A stretch of DNA of 64,000 nucleotides. Origin: Neobacillus sp. YX16 (GTDB taxonomy: Bacteria; Bacillota; Bacilli; Bacillales; Cytobacillaceae). The stretch covers positions 3,052,001 through 3,116,000 of the forward strand of contig NZ_CP126115.1 in assembly GCF_030123505.1 (NCBI RefSeq). The letters are read 5' to 3'. The translations under genes and the position numbers were made by a program. Of this stretch, positions 32,979 to 40,947 are shown one piece after another (position 1 is the stretch's first letter; the number at the start of each line of letters is the position of its first letter). The notes below the pieces were generated by a model, which was not told the DNA's origin, did not search any database, and was given only the letters and a program-made list of their open reading frames with translations.

Positions 32979-33072
32979 CAAAATTTAGAATTAATCTAAA
33001 TAGATAGACAAAAGGAGGGATTGCATAGTATCCCTTCTTTTGCCGATAAAAGTGCTTGGCACCTTCAAGAGA
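32979..33072. repeat. Copy of the M20 3'-end/terminator repeat plus partial palindrome
   Basis: TTTAGAATTAATCTAAATAG, the GGAGGGATTGCATAGTATCCC hairpin with T-run (33016-33042), and AAAGTGCTTGGCACC (33049-33063) follow one another as they do at 42516 and 45614. The stretch TTAGAATTAATCT...ATAGATAG is also the end of the M20 gene (25665). The right arm of the palindrome is missing. Confidence 0.55.
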
Positions 33073-33188
33073 CAATGATTTAAAAAATAAATGTCTCTTT
33101 ATATTGAAGGAATTTTCACCTCTAAATATGTTATAATAGGAATGCATGTTCGTATTATATGGAGTATACATATTAGAGGAGGTAACGA

Positions 33189-34985
33189 ATGGGGAAAATA
33201 AGCTATCCGAAAGTGTGGAATTTAGATCAGGTTTTTATGGGAGGAGGCAAATCAAGTCAATTTTCAGATCATATAAATCGATTAGAAGATCTTGTGTATG
33301 AACTAGAAGGTAGTGTTACTTCATTTATTACCCCACTTTCAACAAATGAAGTAATCAAAGTGGTACATTTAATAGAAAACATCGGAAACATTCGCTTGTA
33401 CTTATCGCAAGCTACTTCGTTTATCACTTGTCTCCTTGCACAAAATCCAAAGGATCAAGATGCTGCTAGTTTACGAGGCAAGATTGCTCAAATAGAATCT
33501 CGTTTTGAAAAAGAATTATCGAAAGTAAAGAAGATATTTACATATACAAAGGAAGAGGTTTGGGAAAGGTTACTAGAGACCGAAGAATTAAAAGAGTATA
33601 GGTTTATTCTAAACGAATGGCGTGAAAATGCAGATAAGAATCTGTCTGAAGAGGAGCTAAATTTAATCTCTGATTTAATGGTTGATGGGTACCATGCTTG
33701 GGGACAATTCTATAATGATCTAGTAAGTAGTATTAACGTAAAGATTCTTATTAATGGAAAAGATGAAAATCTATCAGTTGGACAAGCCATTAACTTGCGG
33801 TCGCATCCTAATGAAGAAGTTCGTAAGGAAGCCCATTATGTTTTAGAATCTATATGGAAAGAGAAAGAAGAATTATTCAGTAAAATAATCAATCACATTG
33901 CTGGCTTTCGTATACAGGTAAATAACCAACGAGGGATAAAAAATGCAATTGAAGATCCTTTGAAAAAGAACAGAATGAAGGAAGAAACGCTGCATACGAT
34001 GTGGAAAGTGATCAGTAAATATAAACAACCTTTCTCGAATTACTTGAAGCGAAAAGCTGAAATGATAGGCGGATCTAGCATGAAGTCTTATAACTTTTGG
34101 GCTCCCGTTACAAAAAGTAATCAAGAGATAAAATTCGAGGAAGCAGTTACACTTATTACAGAACATTTTAGTCAGTTTGGAACCGAATTAGAAGGCTTCG
34201 TTAAGAAAGCTTTTGATGAAGGCTGGATAGAGGCCGAGGATCGTCCAAATAAGTCAGCTATTCCGTTTTGTGCTGGTTTTCCACTCACATGTGAATCAAG
34301 AGTTTTTATGACATTTAACGGTACTTTTTTAAATGTGTTAACTCTTGTTCATGAGCTGGGGCATGCTTTCCATAATCATGCCATGAGGTCTGTTAATGGA
34401 TTGAATAAGCGTTATCCGTTAAGTATTGCTGAAACCGCTTCAACCTTCTCCGAAATGATTATTTTTGATGCGGCTATGAAAAAGACAAAATCAAAAGAAG
34501 AAAAATTAATTATACTGGATGAAAAATTAAAACGCAGTGTAATGAACTTTATGAATATTCATTCGAGGTTCTTATTCGAACAAAGATTTTACAAGGAACG
34601 TAATGGAGGTATTGTTTCTGCCCATCGACTAAATCAGTTAATGGAAGAATCAATAAATGAGGCGTATGCAGGTTCCCTAGAACAACCTTCAATTTATTCT
34701 TGGGTTTGGACACCACACTACTATATTACTCAATCGCCTTTTTATAATTTCCCATATACTTTTGGGTATTTATTTGCATTGAGCATTTATGCAAAGGCAA
34801 AGGAGAAGGGAAAAGATTTTGAGAAATATTATTTAGCCTTACTTCGTGATTCAGGAAGTATGACTGTAGAAAATTTAGTTATGAAACATTTAGGAGAAGA
34901 TATTACTTCAGAGGAATTCTGGGAAAAAGGTATGAAATTATGCGTAAAAGATGCAGAAGAATTCCTTAAACTAACTTCTTCTTAA
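33189..34985 (+). CDS. M3 family oligoendopeptidase (PepF-like)
   Basis: A 598-residue metallopeptidase with the zinc motif LVHELGHAFHNH (HExGH, near residue 388) and downstream SIAETASTFSEM carrying the third ligand Glu, as in oligoendopeptidase F/M3B. The long helical N-terminal part and C-terminal YPSIYSWVWTPHYYI-like segment (SIYSWVWTPHYYITQSPFYN) agree with the family, and length is normal. It cleaves short peptides in the cytoplasm. AGAGGAGGTAACG precedes ATG 33189. Confidence 0.88.
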   Translation: MGKISYPKVWNLDQVFMGGGKSSQFSDHINRLEDLVYELEGSVTSFITPLSTNEVIKVVHLIENIGNIRLYLSQATSFITCLLAQNPKDQDAASLRGKIAQIESRFEKELSKVKKIFTYTKEEVWERLLETEELKEYRFILNEWRENADKNLSEEELNLISDLMVDGYHAWGQFYNDLVSSINVKILINGKDENLSVGQAINLRSHPNEEVRKEAHYVLESIWKEKEELFSKIINHIAGFRIQVNNQRGIKNAIEDPLKKNRMKEETLHTMWKVISKYKQPFSNYLKRKAEMIGGSSMKSYNFWAPVTKSNQEIKFEEAVTLITEHFSQFGTELEGFVKKAFDEGWIEAEDRPNKSAIPFCAGFPLTCESRVFMTFNGTFLNVLTLVHELGHAFHNHAMRSVNGLNKRYPLSIAETASTFSEMIIFDAAMKKTKSKEEKLIILDEKLKRSVMNFMNIHSRFLFEQRFYKERNGGIVSAHRLNQLMEESINEAYAGSLEQPSIYSWVWTPHYYITQSPFYNFPYTFGYLFALSIYAKAKEKGKDFEKYYLALLRDSGSMTVENLVMKHLGEDITSEEFWEKGMKLCVKDAEEFLKLTSS

Positions 34986-35053
34986 ATTGTTTGATAAGTT
35001 ATGGTTCAAGCATAAAGGTAGCGATAAAGCGCTCACCATAACTTCTAGGAAAA

Positions 35054-35078
35054 GCAAAAATATGTTTTTGCCTTGGGT
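35054..35078 (+). terminator. Possible terminator after the peptidase gene
   Basis: AGCAAAAATA and TGTTTTTGCC form a hairpin; no long T-run follows, so confidence is modest. Confidence 0.35.
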
Positions 35079-35197
35079 TCCTATTTTTTCTTATTCATTT
35101 TTTAAAAAGGTTGTACTGAATTCGCTTCCATGATATAGTAAGAAAAAGAAATTGTGAACAATTTGTGAAAGATAATATTCATTACAAATATTATGGC

Positions 35198-35239
35198 AGA
35201 TTTAATACGAAACAGCGATCCTGTTAATCGGTTAAATCT
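35198..35239 (+). ncRNA. CGNNC stem-loop RNA motif, copy 1 (upstream of OFA-MFS gene)
   Basis: AGATTTAA (35198-35205) pairs exactly with TTAAATCT (35232-35239); inside, CGA pairs with TCG and AACAG (35211-35215) with CTGTT (35221-35225), closing a CGATC loop, with unpaired A bases on the 3' side. The inner part matches copies 2 and 3. It lies in a 432-bp leader without genes, in tandem with copy 2. Confidence 0.6.
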
Positions 35240-35260
35240 AGAAACCTATCTTTTTATAAA

Positions 35261-35367
35261 CAGTTGGTACTTAACAGCGCTCCTGTTAAAGGCGAACCGT
35301 TGTATTGATTTCTAGTTTTCTGTAACATTCAGAAAACTCAAGGAATTTTACAACGGTTTTTTATTTT
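35261..35367 (+). promoter_or_regulatory. CGNNC stem-loop motif copy 2 followed by terminator (candidate attenuator/riboswitch)
   Basis: CTT-AACAG (35270-35277) pairs with CTGTT-A-AAG (35283-35291) around a CGCTC loop. Outside it CAG and GGT (35261-35268) can pair with ACC and TTG in AACCGTTG (35295-35302). That same AACCGTTGTA is the 5' arm of a Rho-independent terminator whose 3' arm TACAACGGTT (35349-35358) is followed by TTTTATTTTT; a second perfect hairpin (AGTTTTCTG/CAGAAAACT) sits within the terminator loop. The motif and terminator therefore compete. It precedes the MFS gene by about 50 bp. Confidence 0.65.
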
Positions 35368-35417
35368 TGTTCACAATTAATAATAGAAATGATTTCTAAG
35401 GGGGAGAATGAAAACGA

Positions 35418-36692
35418 ATGAAAACGAAAAAAAACCGCTGGTTGATTGCTTTATCTGCTGTTGGAATTCATATTTCCATTGGCTCCGTGTATGCATGGAG
35501 TAACTTTACCGCACCACTTAAAGAAATGTTTGGCTGGTCCGACTCACAGGTGGCCATGACCTTCAGTATTGCGATTCTTTTCTTAGGTCTATCGGCCGCA
35601 TTTCTAGGACATTTTGTAGAGAAATACGGACCAAGGAAAGCAGGGTTATTGGCTGCAATCTTCTTTGGAGTTGGTATCACTGGTTCAGGTCTTGCTGTAG
35701 CATTAGAATCAAGACCCTTATTATACTTTTTCTACGGGGCAATAGGCGGCATCGGTCTAGGTGTAGGTTATATTGCGCCTGTTTCAACACTTATTAAATG
35801 GTTCCCTGACCGAAGAGGCTTAGCAACTGGGCTTGCGATTATGGGCTTCGGCTTCGCAGCGGCAATCAGCAGTCCGATTATGAATATGCTGATTGAAGCA
35901 GTGGGGGTAGCCAATACTTTTTATATTCTTGGTCTTTCCTATTTTGTGATTATGCTTCTTTCTTCCTTATATCTGGAAAAGCCAGAGGAAGGATGGCTAC
36001 CTGAGGGTTATCAAGACAAAATCAACAGTGGAAAAGCAAAGCCGAATATGGATTTATCACAATTAATGGCGAATGAAGCGGTTAAAACGAAGCGTTTCTG
36101 GTATTTATGGTTGATGTTGTTTATTAACATTACATGTGGTATTGCGATTTTAGCAGTAGCCAAGCCGCTTGCAATGGAAAGTATCGGAATTGACATGGCA
36201 CAAGCAGCAGCACTGGTTGGAGCCATCGGAATTTTTAATGGGTTAGGAAGAATTGGCTGGGCTAGTTTTTCAGATATTATTGGACGACCCGCCACCTATA
36301 CAACATTTTTCATTCTGCAAATGGTGATTTTCTTCGTTTTGCCTGATGTATCGATTAAATGGTTATTTATTGGATTGCTGATTGTGGTTTATACCTGCTA
36401 CGGTGGAGGTTTTTCATCCATTCCTGCTTATATTGGCGACCTATTTGGTACGAAGCAATTAGGGGCAATTCACGGATACATCTTAACAGCCTGGGCTGCG
36501 GCAGGTCTTGTTGGACCATTATTTGCAGCATGGATTAAAGACACAACCGGTAGTTATTCTGGCAGCTTAACGTTCTTCTCTGGATTGTTTGTGGCTGCGT
36601 TTATCATCTCGTTGTTGATCCGCTTAGACATTAACAAATTAAAGAAAAGCCAAATACAAAATCAAACTGAATTGCAAAATAAGGTAGGATAA
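35418..36692 (+). CDS. OFA-family MFS transporter (oxalate/formate antiporter-like)
   Basis: A 424-residue twelve-helix MFS protein of the OFA group: starts RWLIALSAVGIHISIGSVYAWSNFTAPL, has FLGHFVEKYGPRKAG after helix 2, GGIGLGVGYIAPVSTLIKWFPDRRGLATGLAIMGFG in the centre and YTCYGGGFSSIPAYIGDLFG in the second half, all typical of OxlT-like proteins. It would exchange small carboxylates across the membrane. Placed upstream of a formate-dehydrogenase-type oxidoreductase and fdhD, formate or oxalate is the natural guess. GGGGGAGAATG lies upstream of ATG 35418; transcription seems controlled by the leader at 35198-35367. Confidence 0.83.
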   Translation: MKTKKNRWLIALSAVGIHISIGSVYAWSNFTAPLKEMFGWSDSQVAMTFSIAILFLGLSAAFLGHFVEKYGPRKAGLLAAIFFGVGITGSGLAVALESRPLLYFFYGAIGGIGLGVGYIAPVSTLIKWFPDRRGLATGLAIMGFGFAAAISSPIMNMLIEAVGVANTFYILGLSYFVIMLLSSLYLEKPEEGWLPEGYQDKINSGKAKPNMDLSQLMANEAVKTKRFWYLWLMLFINITCGIAILAVAKPLAMESIGIDMAQAAALVGAIGIFNGLGRIGWASFSDIIGRPATYTTFFILQMVIFFVLPDVSIKWLFIGLLIVVYTCYGGGFSSIPAYIGDLFGTKQLGAIHGYILTAWAAAGLVGPLFAAWIKDTTGSYSGSLTFFSGLFVAAFIISLLIRLDINKLKKSQIQNQTELQNKVG

Positions 36693-36778
36693 CTTTTCTT
36701 GCAATTTATAGACTAAACTTATAGAATTAACACTATGAACATAGTGAAAACCTTATGAATGCAAGCGAGATGACGTAA

Positions 36779-37138
36779 GTGAATAAATATGAAGCAGAAT
36801 TTAGTAATATCGTTCGCGCCTACAGAAAACGACATATGGGAAAAGGTCCTAGTCAAGTGAGAACAACCTTCTGCAAGAACTGGGCCATTTGTGAGCTAGA
36901 GGGAAATTTATCTCCAATCGAAAAATTTATTGCAACGGCTGAAGATGGAAAACAAATGCTGCGCTCGGCTCGTACGGAAATGGTAAAAGAGATTTATAAG
37001 AAAAATCATCCTCAGGAAATGGAAGAGCTTCTAGGTGCGAATTTTATTTGTGTCTTTGTTGATATCGATATTGAAGAGGACAAGGGAATGTCAATCTTCG
37101 TGTTTGACCAAGATCTTGAGGAAAAGTTTAAAGTTTAA
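36779..37138 (+). CDS. DUF2294 family protein (MpsC-like)
   Basis: A 119-residue protein starting at GTG 36779. It fits DUF2294: IVRAYRKRHMGKGPSQVRTTFCKNWAICELEGNLSPIEKF and a C-terminal VFVDIDIEEDKGMSIFVF. The family is annotated in places as MpsC of a bicarbonate/Na-linked system, but its biochemical role is not settled. Location between an OFA transporter and a formate-dehydrogenase-type enzyme suggests a role tied to formate or CO2/bicarbonate handling, which is inference. The ribosome site is weak (AAGCGAGATG). Confidence 0.75.
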   Translation: MNKYEAEFSNIVRAYRKRHMGKGPSQVRTTFCKNWAICELEGNLSPIEKFIATAEDGKQMLRSARTEMVKEIYKKNHPQEMEELLGANFICVFVDIDIEEDKGMSIFVFDQDLEEKFKV

Positions 37139-37167
37139 TAGTAATCCCAATTACCCAACTATATCTC

Positions 37168-37258
37168 GTTGGCACTTGACAGCGAACCTGTTAAAGACTA
37201 ACCACCATGGAGTAAACGGCCTTGTTTTATAACTTGGTTCTCCTTGGTGGTTTTTTTA
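37168..37258 (+). promoter_or_regulatory. CGNNC stem-loop motif copy 3 followed by terminator (candidate attenuator/riboswitch)
   Basis: CTT-GACAG (37175-37182) pairs with CTGTT-A-AAG (37188-37196) around CGAAC; GTTGG (37168-37172) can pair with CTAAC (37198-37202). A terminator follows at once: ACCACCATGGAG (37201-37212) against CTCCTTGGTGGT (37240-37251), one mismatch, then TTTTTTT. The outer motif helix shares bases with the terminator arm. It lies between the DUF2294 gene and the oxidoreductase gene and would decide read-through into the latter. Confidence 0.65.
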
Positions 37259-37289
37259 TGGATTTTTTTGATTAGAGGAGGAAATGAGA

Positions 37290-39647
37290 ATGGGAAAAAC
37301 ACTACATCCAGGACCACAGAAGAAATCAAAGCTACCAGCTCCCAAACATTGGGTGAGTCCAATTCCTTTTGGACTCGGAAAAATCAAACCAAAGCATATT
37401 CGCGATACGATGAAAATTGCTTGGGATAATAAAGATAATATCGGATATGCCACCAACATCATTACAAAAGGAGTTTGTGATGGGTGTGCCCTTGGGGTAT
37501 CGGGATTACATGACCAAACACTTGACGGACCGCATCTTTGTACCACTCGCTTAAATGTTCTAAGGCTAAATACGATGCCTGCCATTAAGCCAGAAATCCT
37601 CCATGCTGATATTGATGAACTAAGAAAGTATGATAGCACAGAGCTCCGTAAACTTGGGCGCATCCCATACCCAATGATTCGCCGAAAAGGAGAGCGGAAA
37701 TTCTCTAGAATCACATGGGATGTTGCATTGGATATGATTGCAGCCAAGATGAAAACATTAGAGCCGAAGCAATATGCTTTTTATCTAACAGCACGCGGGA
37801 TTACAAATGAAAGCTACTATGTAGCAGCGAAAGTAGCACGTTTCTTAGGGACCAATAACATCGATAATGCATCACGTATTTGTCATGCGCCAAGTAAAAC
37901 CGCTTTAAAGCGTTCAATTGGTGTCGGTGCATCTACCTCTAACTATCTCGACTGGATCGGAACAGATGTATTATTGTTCTGGGGAAGCGTCGCCTCAAAC
38001 GCATCACCTGTATCTTCAAAATATATGCTTGAAGCAAAGAAAAAAGGGACCAAGATCATCGTCGTCAATCCTTACCGTGAACCAGCAATGGATAAGTATT
38101 GGATCCCATCAAATCCGGAGTCTGCAATATTCGGAACAAAATTGGCTGATGATTTCTATCAAGTGAACATTGGTGGAGATATTGCCTTTATGCACGGGAT
38201 TATGAAGCACTGGTTCGATATGGAAGACAAAGCATTTGGTTCTGCTATAAATCATGAGTTCGTAAATAAGCATGTTAATGGCTATACCGACCTTAAGAAA
38301 AAAGTGCAAGAGCAATCCTGGCAAGAAATCGTTGAATCTTCTGGTGTAACTAGAGAACGAATCATTGAGCTAGCGGAGCTATTGGCAAACAGCAAGAATG
38401 CAGTTTATGCTTGGGCACTTGGTCTAACGATGCACTCCTTTGCGACAGATAATATATCTCAAGTTGCCAATCTTGCCCTTTTACGTGGACACCTCGGACG
38501 TAAATATGCCGGCTTAATGCCATTTCGTGGACATTCAAGTGTGCAGGGCAGTGGTGAAATGGGGGCGGACCCGTTCGTTCTCCCTGGCGGCGGCTGGGAT
38601 GCAAAAAATGTGGAACGAATTGAAAAGCTGTGGGACTTTGAGCTTCCGAACTGGCAGGGTGATATTGTCGGTGTTACACTTGAGAACATTGTCCTTCCAG
38701 AAGACCATGAGCGAAAAGTGAAATTGTACTATTTATCGGGTGGAAACTTCTTAGAAACGATGCCAGATCCGGACTTTATTGAAAAAGCATTATCTCAACT
38801 TGATATTCGAGTACACCAGGATATAATCTTAAACACTTCAACGTTAGTTAATGCCAAGGAAGCAGTCATTGTCTTGCCGGCAAAAACACGTTATGAGCAA
38901 GAAGGTGGCGGAACAAGTACCTCGACAGAGCGGATGGTCTATTTCTCCCCAGAAATTCACGGGAACAAAAATGAAATAAAAGAAGCCCGTGCTGAGTGGA
39001 AGATTTATATTGATTTAGCCAAACGTGTAAAACCAGAAACCGCTCACTTAGTGGATTTCTCTGATGGACAGTCGATTCGTGATGAAATCGCAAAAGGGAA
39101 CCCGGATTATGAAGGCATTCAACATTTGAAAAATCAAGGAGATGTCTTCCAATGGGGCGGAGCTTGGCTATGTGAAGACGGGATTTGCCCAACACCAGAT
39201 GGCAGAGGCAGCTTAATCCCAGTCGACATTCCCGATTTAAATAAAAAACCTGAGCAATTTATTGTTACCTCACGTCGAGGTAAACAATTTAACTCAATGG
39301 TCTATAAGGAAGTCGATCCGTTGAACGGAGCCGGACGATATGATGTATTAATGAGTCCAGTCGATGGGCAGAAATTAAGTATTGCAGAAGGCGAAGGAAT
39401 TGTCGTCTACAATGGCTTTGGCGTCTTCCAAGGACGCGCCAAGTTTGTCGATATCGCACCAGGCAATATCGAAGTCCATTTTCCAGAAGGAAACTTCCTG
39501 TTACCGCGCGGACGGTATGAGAAATATGCGGGTATTCCTGACTACAATATCACCGTCCATGTGGAAAAAGCAGAACGCTACAATGCGAGAAAAGATACAG
39601 AATATGTAGAAAGACCAATTTCAGACCTGGAAACAGAGGTCAGTTAA
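37290..39647 (+). CDS. FdhF/YdeP-family molybdopterin oxidoreductase (formate-dehydrogenase-like alpha subunit)
   Basis: A 785-residue molybdopterin oxidoreductase of the YdeP type. The N-terminal GVCDGCALGVSGLHD segment replaces the longer Cys cluster of classical FdhF; the core has LTARGITNESYY, SRICHAPSKTALKRSIG, GTDVLLFWGSVASNASPVSSKY, GHSSVQGSGEMGADP and a C-terminal molybdopterin-dinucleotide binding domain with FIVTSRRGKQFNSMVY. Known relatives depend on Moco, but the true substrate of YdeP-type proteins is uncertain. ATG 37290 is preferred to ATG 37284 because AGAGGAGGA is then 8 bp away. fdhD follows after 24 bp, supporting formate-type chemistry. Confidence 0.85.
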   Translation: MGKTLHPGPQKKSKLPAPKHWVSPIPFGLGKIKPKHIRDTMKIAWDNKDNIGYATNIITKGVCDGCALGVSGLHDQTLDGPHLCTTRLNVLRLNTMPAIKPEILHADIDELRKYDSTELRKLGRIPYPMIRRKGERKFSRITWDVALDMIAAKMKTLEPKQYAFYLTARGITNESYYVAAKVARFLGTNNIDNASRICHAPSKTALKRSIGVGASTSNYLDWIGTDVLLFWGSVASNASPVSSKYMLEAKKKGTKIIVVNPYREPAMDKYWIPSNPESAIFGTKLADDFYQVNIGGDIAFMHGIMKHWFDMEDKAFGSAINHEFVNKHVNGYTDLKKKVQEQSWQEIVESSGVTRERIIELAELLANSKNAVYAWALGLTMHSFATDNISQVANLALLRGHLGRKYAGLMPFRGHSSVQGSGEMGADPFVLPGGGWDAKNVERIEKLWDFELPNWQGDIVGVTLENIVLPEDHERKVKLYYLSGGNFLETMPDPDFIEKALSQLDIRVHQDIILNTSTLVNAKEAVIVLPAKTRYEQEGGGTSTSTERMVYFSPEIHGNKNEIKEARAEWKIYIDLAKRVKPETAHLVDFSDGQSIRDEIAKGNPDYEGIQHLKNQGDVFQWGGAWLCEDGICPTPDGRGSLIPVDIPDLNKKPEQFIVTSRRGKQFNSMVYKEVDPLNGAGRYDVLMSPVDGQKLSIAEGEGIVVYNGFGVFQGRAKFVDIAPGNIEVHFPEGNFLLPRGRYEKYAGIPDYNITVHVEKAERYNARKDTEYVERPISDLETEVS

Positions 39648-39671
39648 TTTTTCCAATAGAAAGGAGCGACA

Positions 39672-40499
39672 GTGCCTGTGTCAAAGGAAATCACTACTTC
39701 TCAAAATATTGTCAGATATAATGGACAAAGCTTTATTGAGGAAGAGGATGATATCGCCGTCGAATCTGCCTTAACCATCATGGTAAATGGGGAAGAATTT
39801 GCCACGATGGTATGCACCCCCTCTGAGTTAGAAGAATTAGTCGTTGGCTTTCTGGCTTCCGAAGGGATGATCCGTGCATTTCAAGATATTAAAGCTCTTC
39901 ACATTGATGTCGAAACAGGATTTGCCTATGTCGACCTAGTCAATCCGAACAAAGTGGAAAAGGATTTCCATTCAAAACGATTTATTGGTTCCTGTTGTGG
40001 CAAAGGAAGACAATTCTACTTTCAAAATGATGTCAAAACGGCGAAAACGATTATGACGAGGTTTACAATTACACCGGAGCAATGCCATAAGCTAATGAAG
40101 CAAATGCAGGATGGTTCCTCCCATTTCCAACAAACGGGTGGTGTTCATAATGCTGCATTATGTTCAAGTGATGGAGTCGTGATTTCACGATCCGATATTG
40201 GCCGACATAATGCTCTAGATAAATTATTTGGGTACTGCTTGATTCATCGAGTTCCAATAAAGGATAAGATCATCGCCTTTAGCGGCCGGATCTCATCAGA
40301 GGTTTTACTCAAGGCAGCGAAGATTGGAGTCGGGATTATCCTTTCGAAATCTGCGCCAACCAATCTCGCGATCAATTTGGCAGATGAACTTGGAATCACA
40401 GCCGTAGGGTTTATCCGGGGAAAGGGGTTTAATGTATATACTCATCAGGACCGAATCCAGGGACTTGAATACAAGCCAGTACAAACCTCATGTATATAA
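39672..40499 (+). CDS. fdhD: FdhD, sulfurtransferase for formate dehydrogenase
   Basis: A 275-residue FdhD. It has DDIAVESALTIMVNGEEF, the LVVGFLASEGMI segment, the Cys motif GSCCGKGRQ (~residue 111) used to carry sulfur from IscS-type desulfurase to the Mo cofactor, TGGVHNAALCS and SDIGRHNALDKLFGY. FdhD is needed for active formate dehydrogenases and is cytoplasmic. Start GTG 39672 with AAAGGAGCGAC upstream; GTG 39678 is a second option. It is the last gene of the unit; a palindromic terminator follows. Confidence 0.9.
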   Translation: MPVSKEITTSQNIVRYNGQSFIEEEDDIAVESALTIMVNGEEFATMVCTPSELEELVVGFLASEGMIRAFQDIKALHIDVETGFAYVDLVNPNKVEKDFHSKRFIGSCCGKGRQFYFQNDVKTAKTIMTRFTITPEQCHKLMKQMQDGSSHFQQTGGVHNAALCSSDGVVISRSDIGRHNALDKLFGYCLIHRVPIKDKIIAFSGRISSEVLLKAAKIGVGIILSKSAPTNLAINLADELGITAVGFIRGKGFNVYTHQDRIQGLEYKPVQTSCI

Positions 40500-40518
40500 G
40501 TTAGAGTGGAGAAAATAA

Positions 40519-40571
40519 AAGTGCCACAGGCACCATCCAAAATTGGTTGGTGCCTGTGGTACTTTTTTTAA
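40519..40571. repeat. GTGCCACAGGCACC palindrome, family member 5 (terminator of fdhD)
   Basis: AAAAGTGCCACAGGCACCA pairs with TGGTGCCTGTGGTACTTTT around TCCAAAATTGGT, followed by more T. Well preserved copy of the palindrome family with an extra ACA in each arm. Confidence 0.75.
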
Positions 40572-40661
40572 TTTGCTTTTACCATAATTTTCATTTTTAT
40601 TTATTTCTAATGTGGGTATAACATAACATCTGAATAATGATAGTAATAGGAGGATAAACCA

Positions 40662-40874
40662 ATGGGTAAAACAGTTACTTTTTCATTTAATCGTACAAAA
40701 TATGATGGTACAGAGGCTGCAGAAACTTTCACTTTTGAATAATTATGTATAGATGAGGATTTAGATGATAAAGCTTTAAAAATGGTCATAGATAAAATTT
40801 TTCAGGCTTGGGTTTGGGATCAACTTAATCTCTCTTATAGTATAGTCATAGATGAGGAAAACGTACATAAATAA
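40662..40874 (+). pseudogene. Small gene with one in-frame stop
   Basis: ATG 40662, preceded by AGGAGGATAAACC, starts MGKTVTFSFNRTKYDGTEAA; a TAA at 40740-40742 (codon 27) interrupts, then the same frame continues LCIDEDLDDKALKMVIDKIF and ends SIVIDEENVHK with TAA 40872. The good ribosome site and the related fragment at 22354 argue that this was a real 70-residue protein. No function is recognised. Confidence 0.5.
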
Positions 40875-40884
40875 TGACTGACAC

Positions 40885-40930
40885 TTGTCGAATGTTACAG
40901 ATTTCGACTAGTGACAGGCACATTTTCTAT
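40885..40930. repeat. Short inverted repeat near the end of the HAD gene
   Basis: GACACTTGTCGAA and TTCGACTAGTGACAGGCAC form an imperfect hairpin followed by ATTTTCT; it resembles the palindrome family only at its GACAGGCAC end. It may terminate either flanking gene. Confidence 0.35.
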
Positions 40931-40947
40931 TATCATTAAAAAATACT

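Noticed and set aside
35198-35300. Assignment of the tandem stem-loops to the ANTAR-protein target class
   Set aside because: ANTAR targets have hexaloops with A at position 1 and G at position 4; these loops are CGNNC pentaloops, and no ANTAR regulator is in the window.
37168-37258. Known Moco, THF or ZTP riboswitch
   Set aside because: The conserved cores of these classes are not present; the motif here is a single short stem-loop plus terminator.
37256-37747. 163-residue minus-strand frame over the oxidoreductase start
   Set aside because: Shadow of a clearly coding plus-strand gene and of the terminator region.
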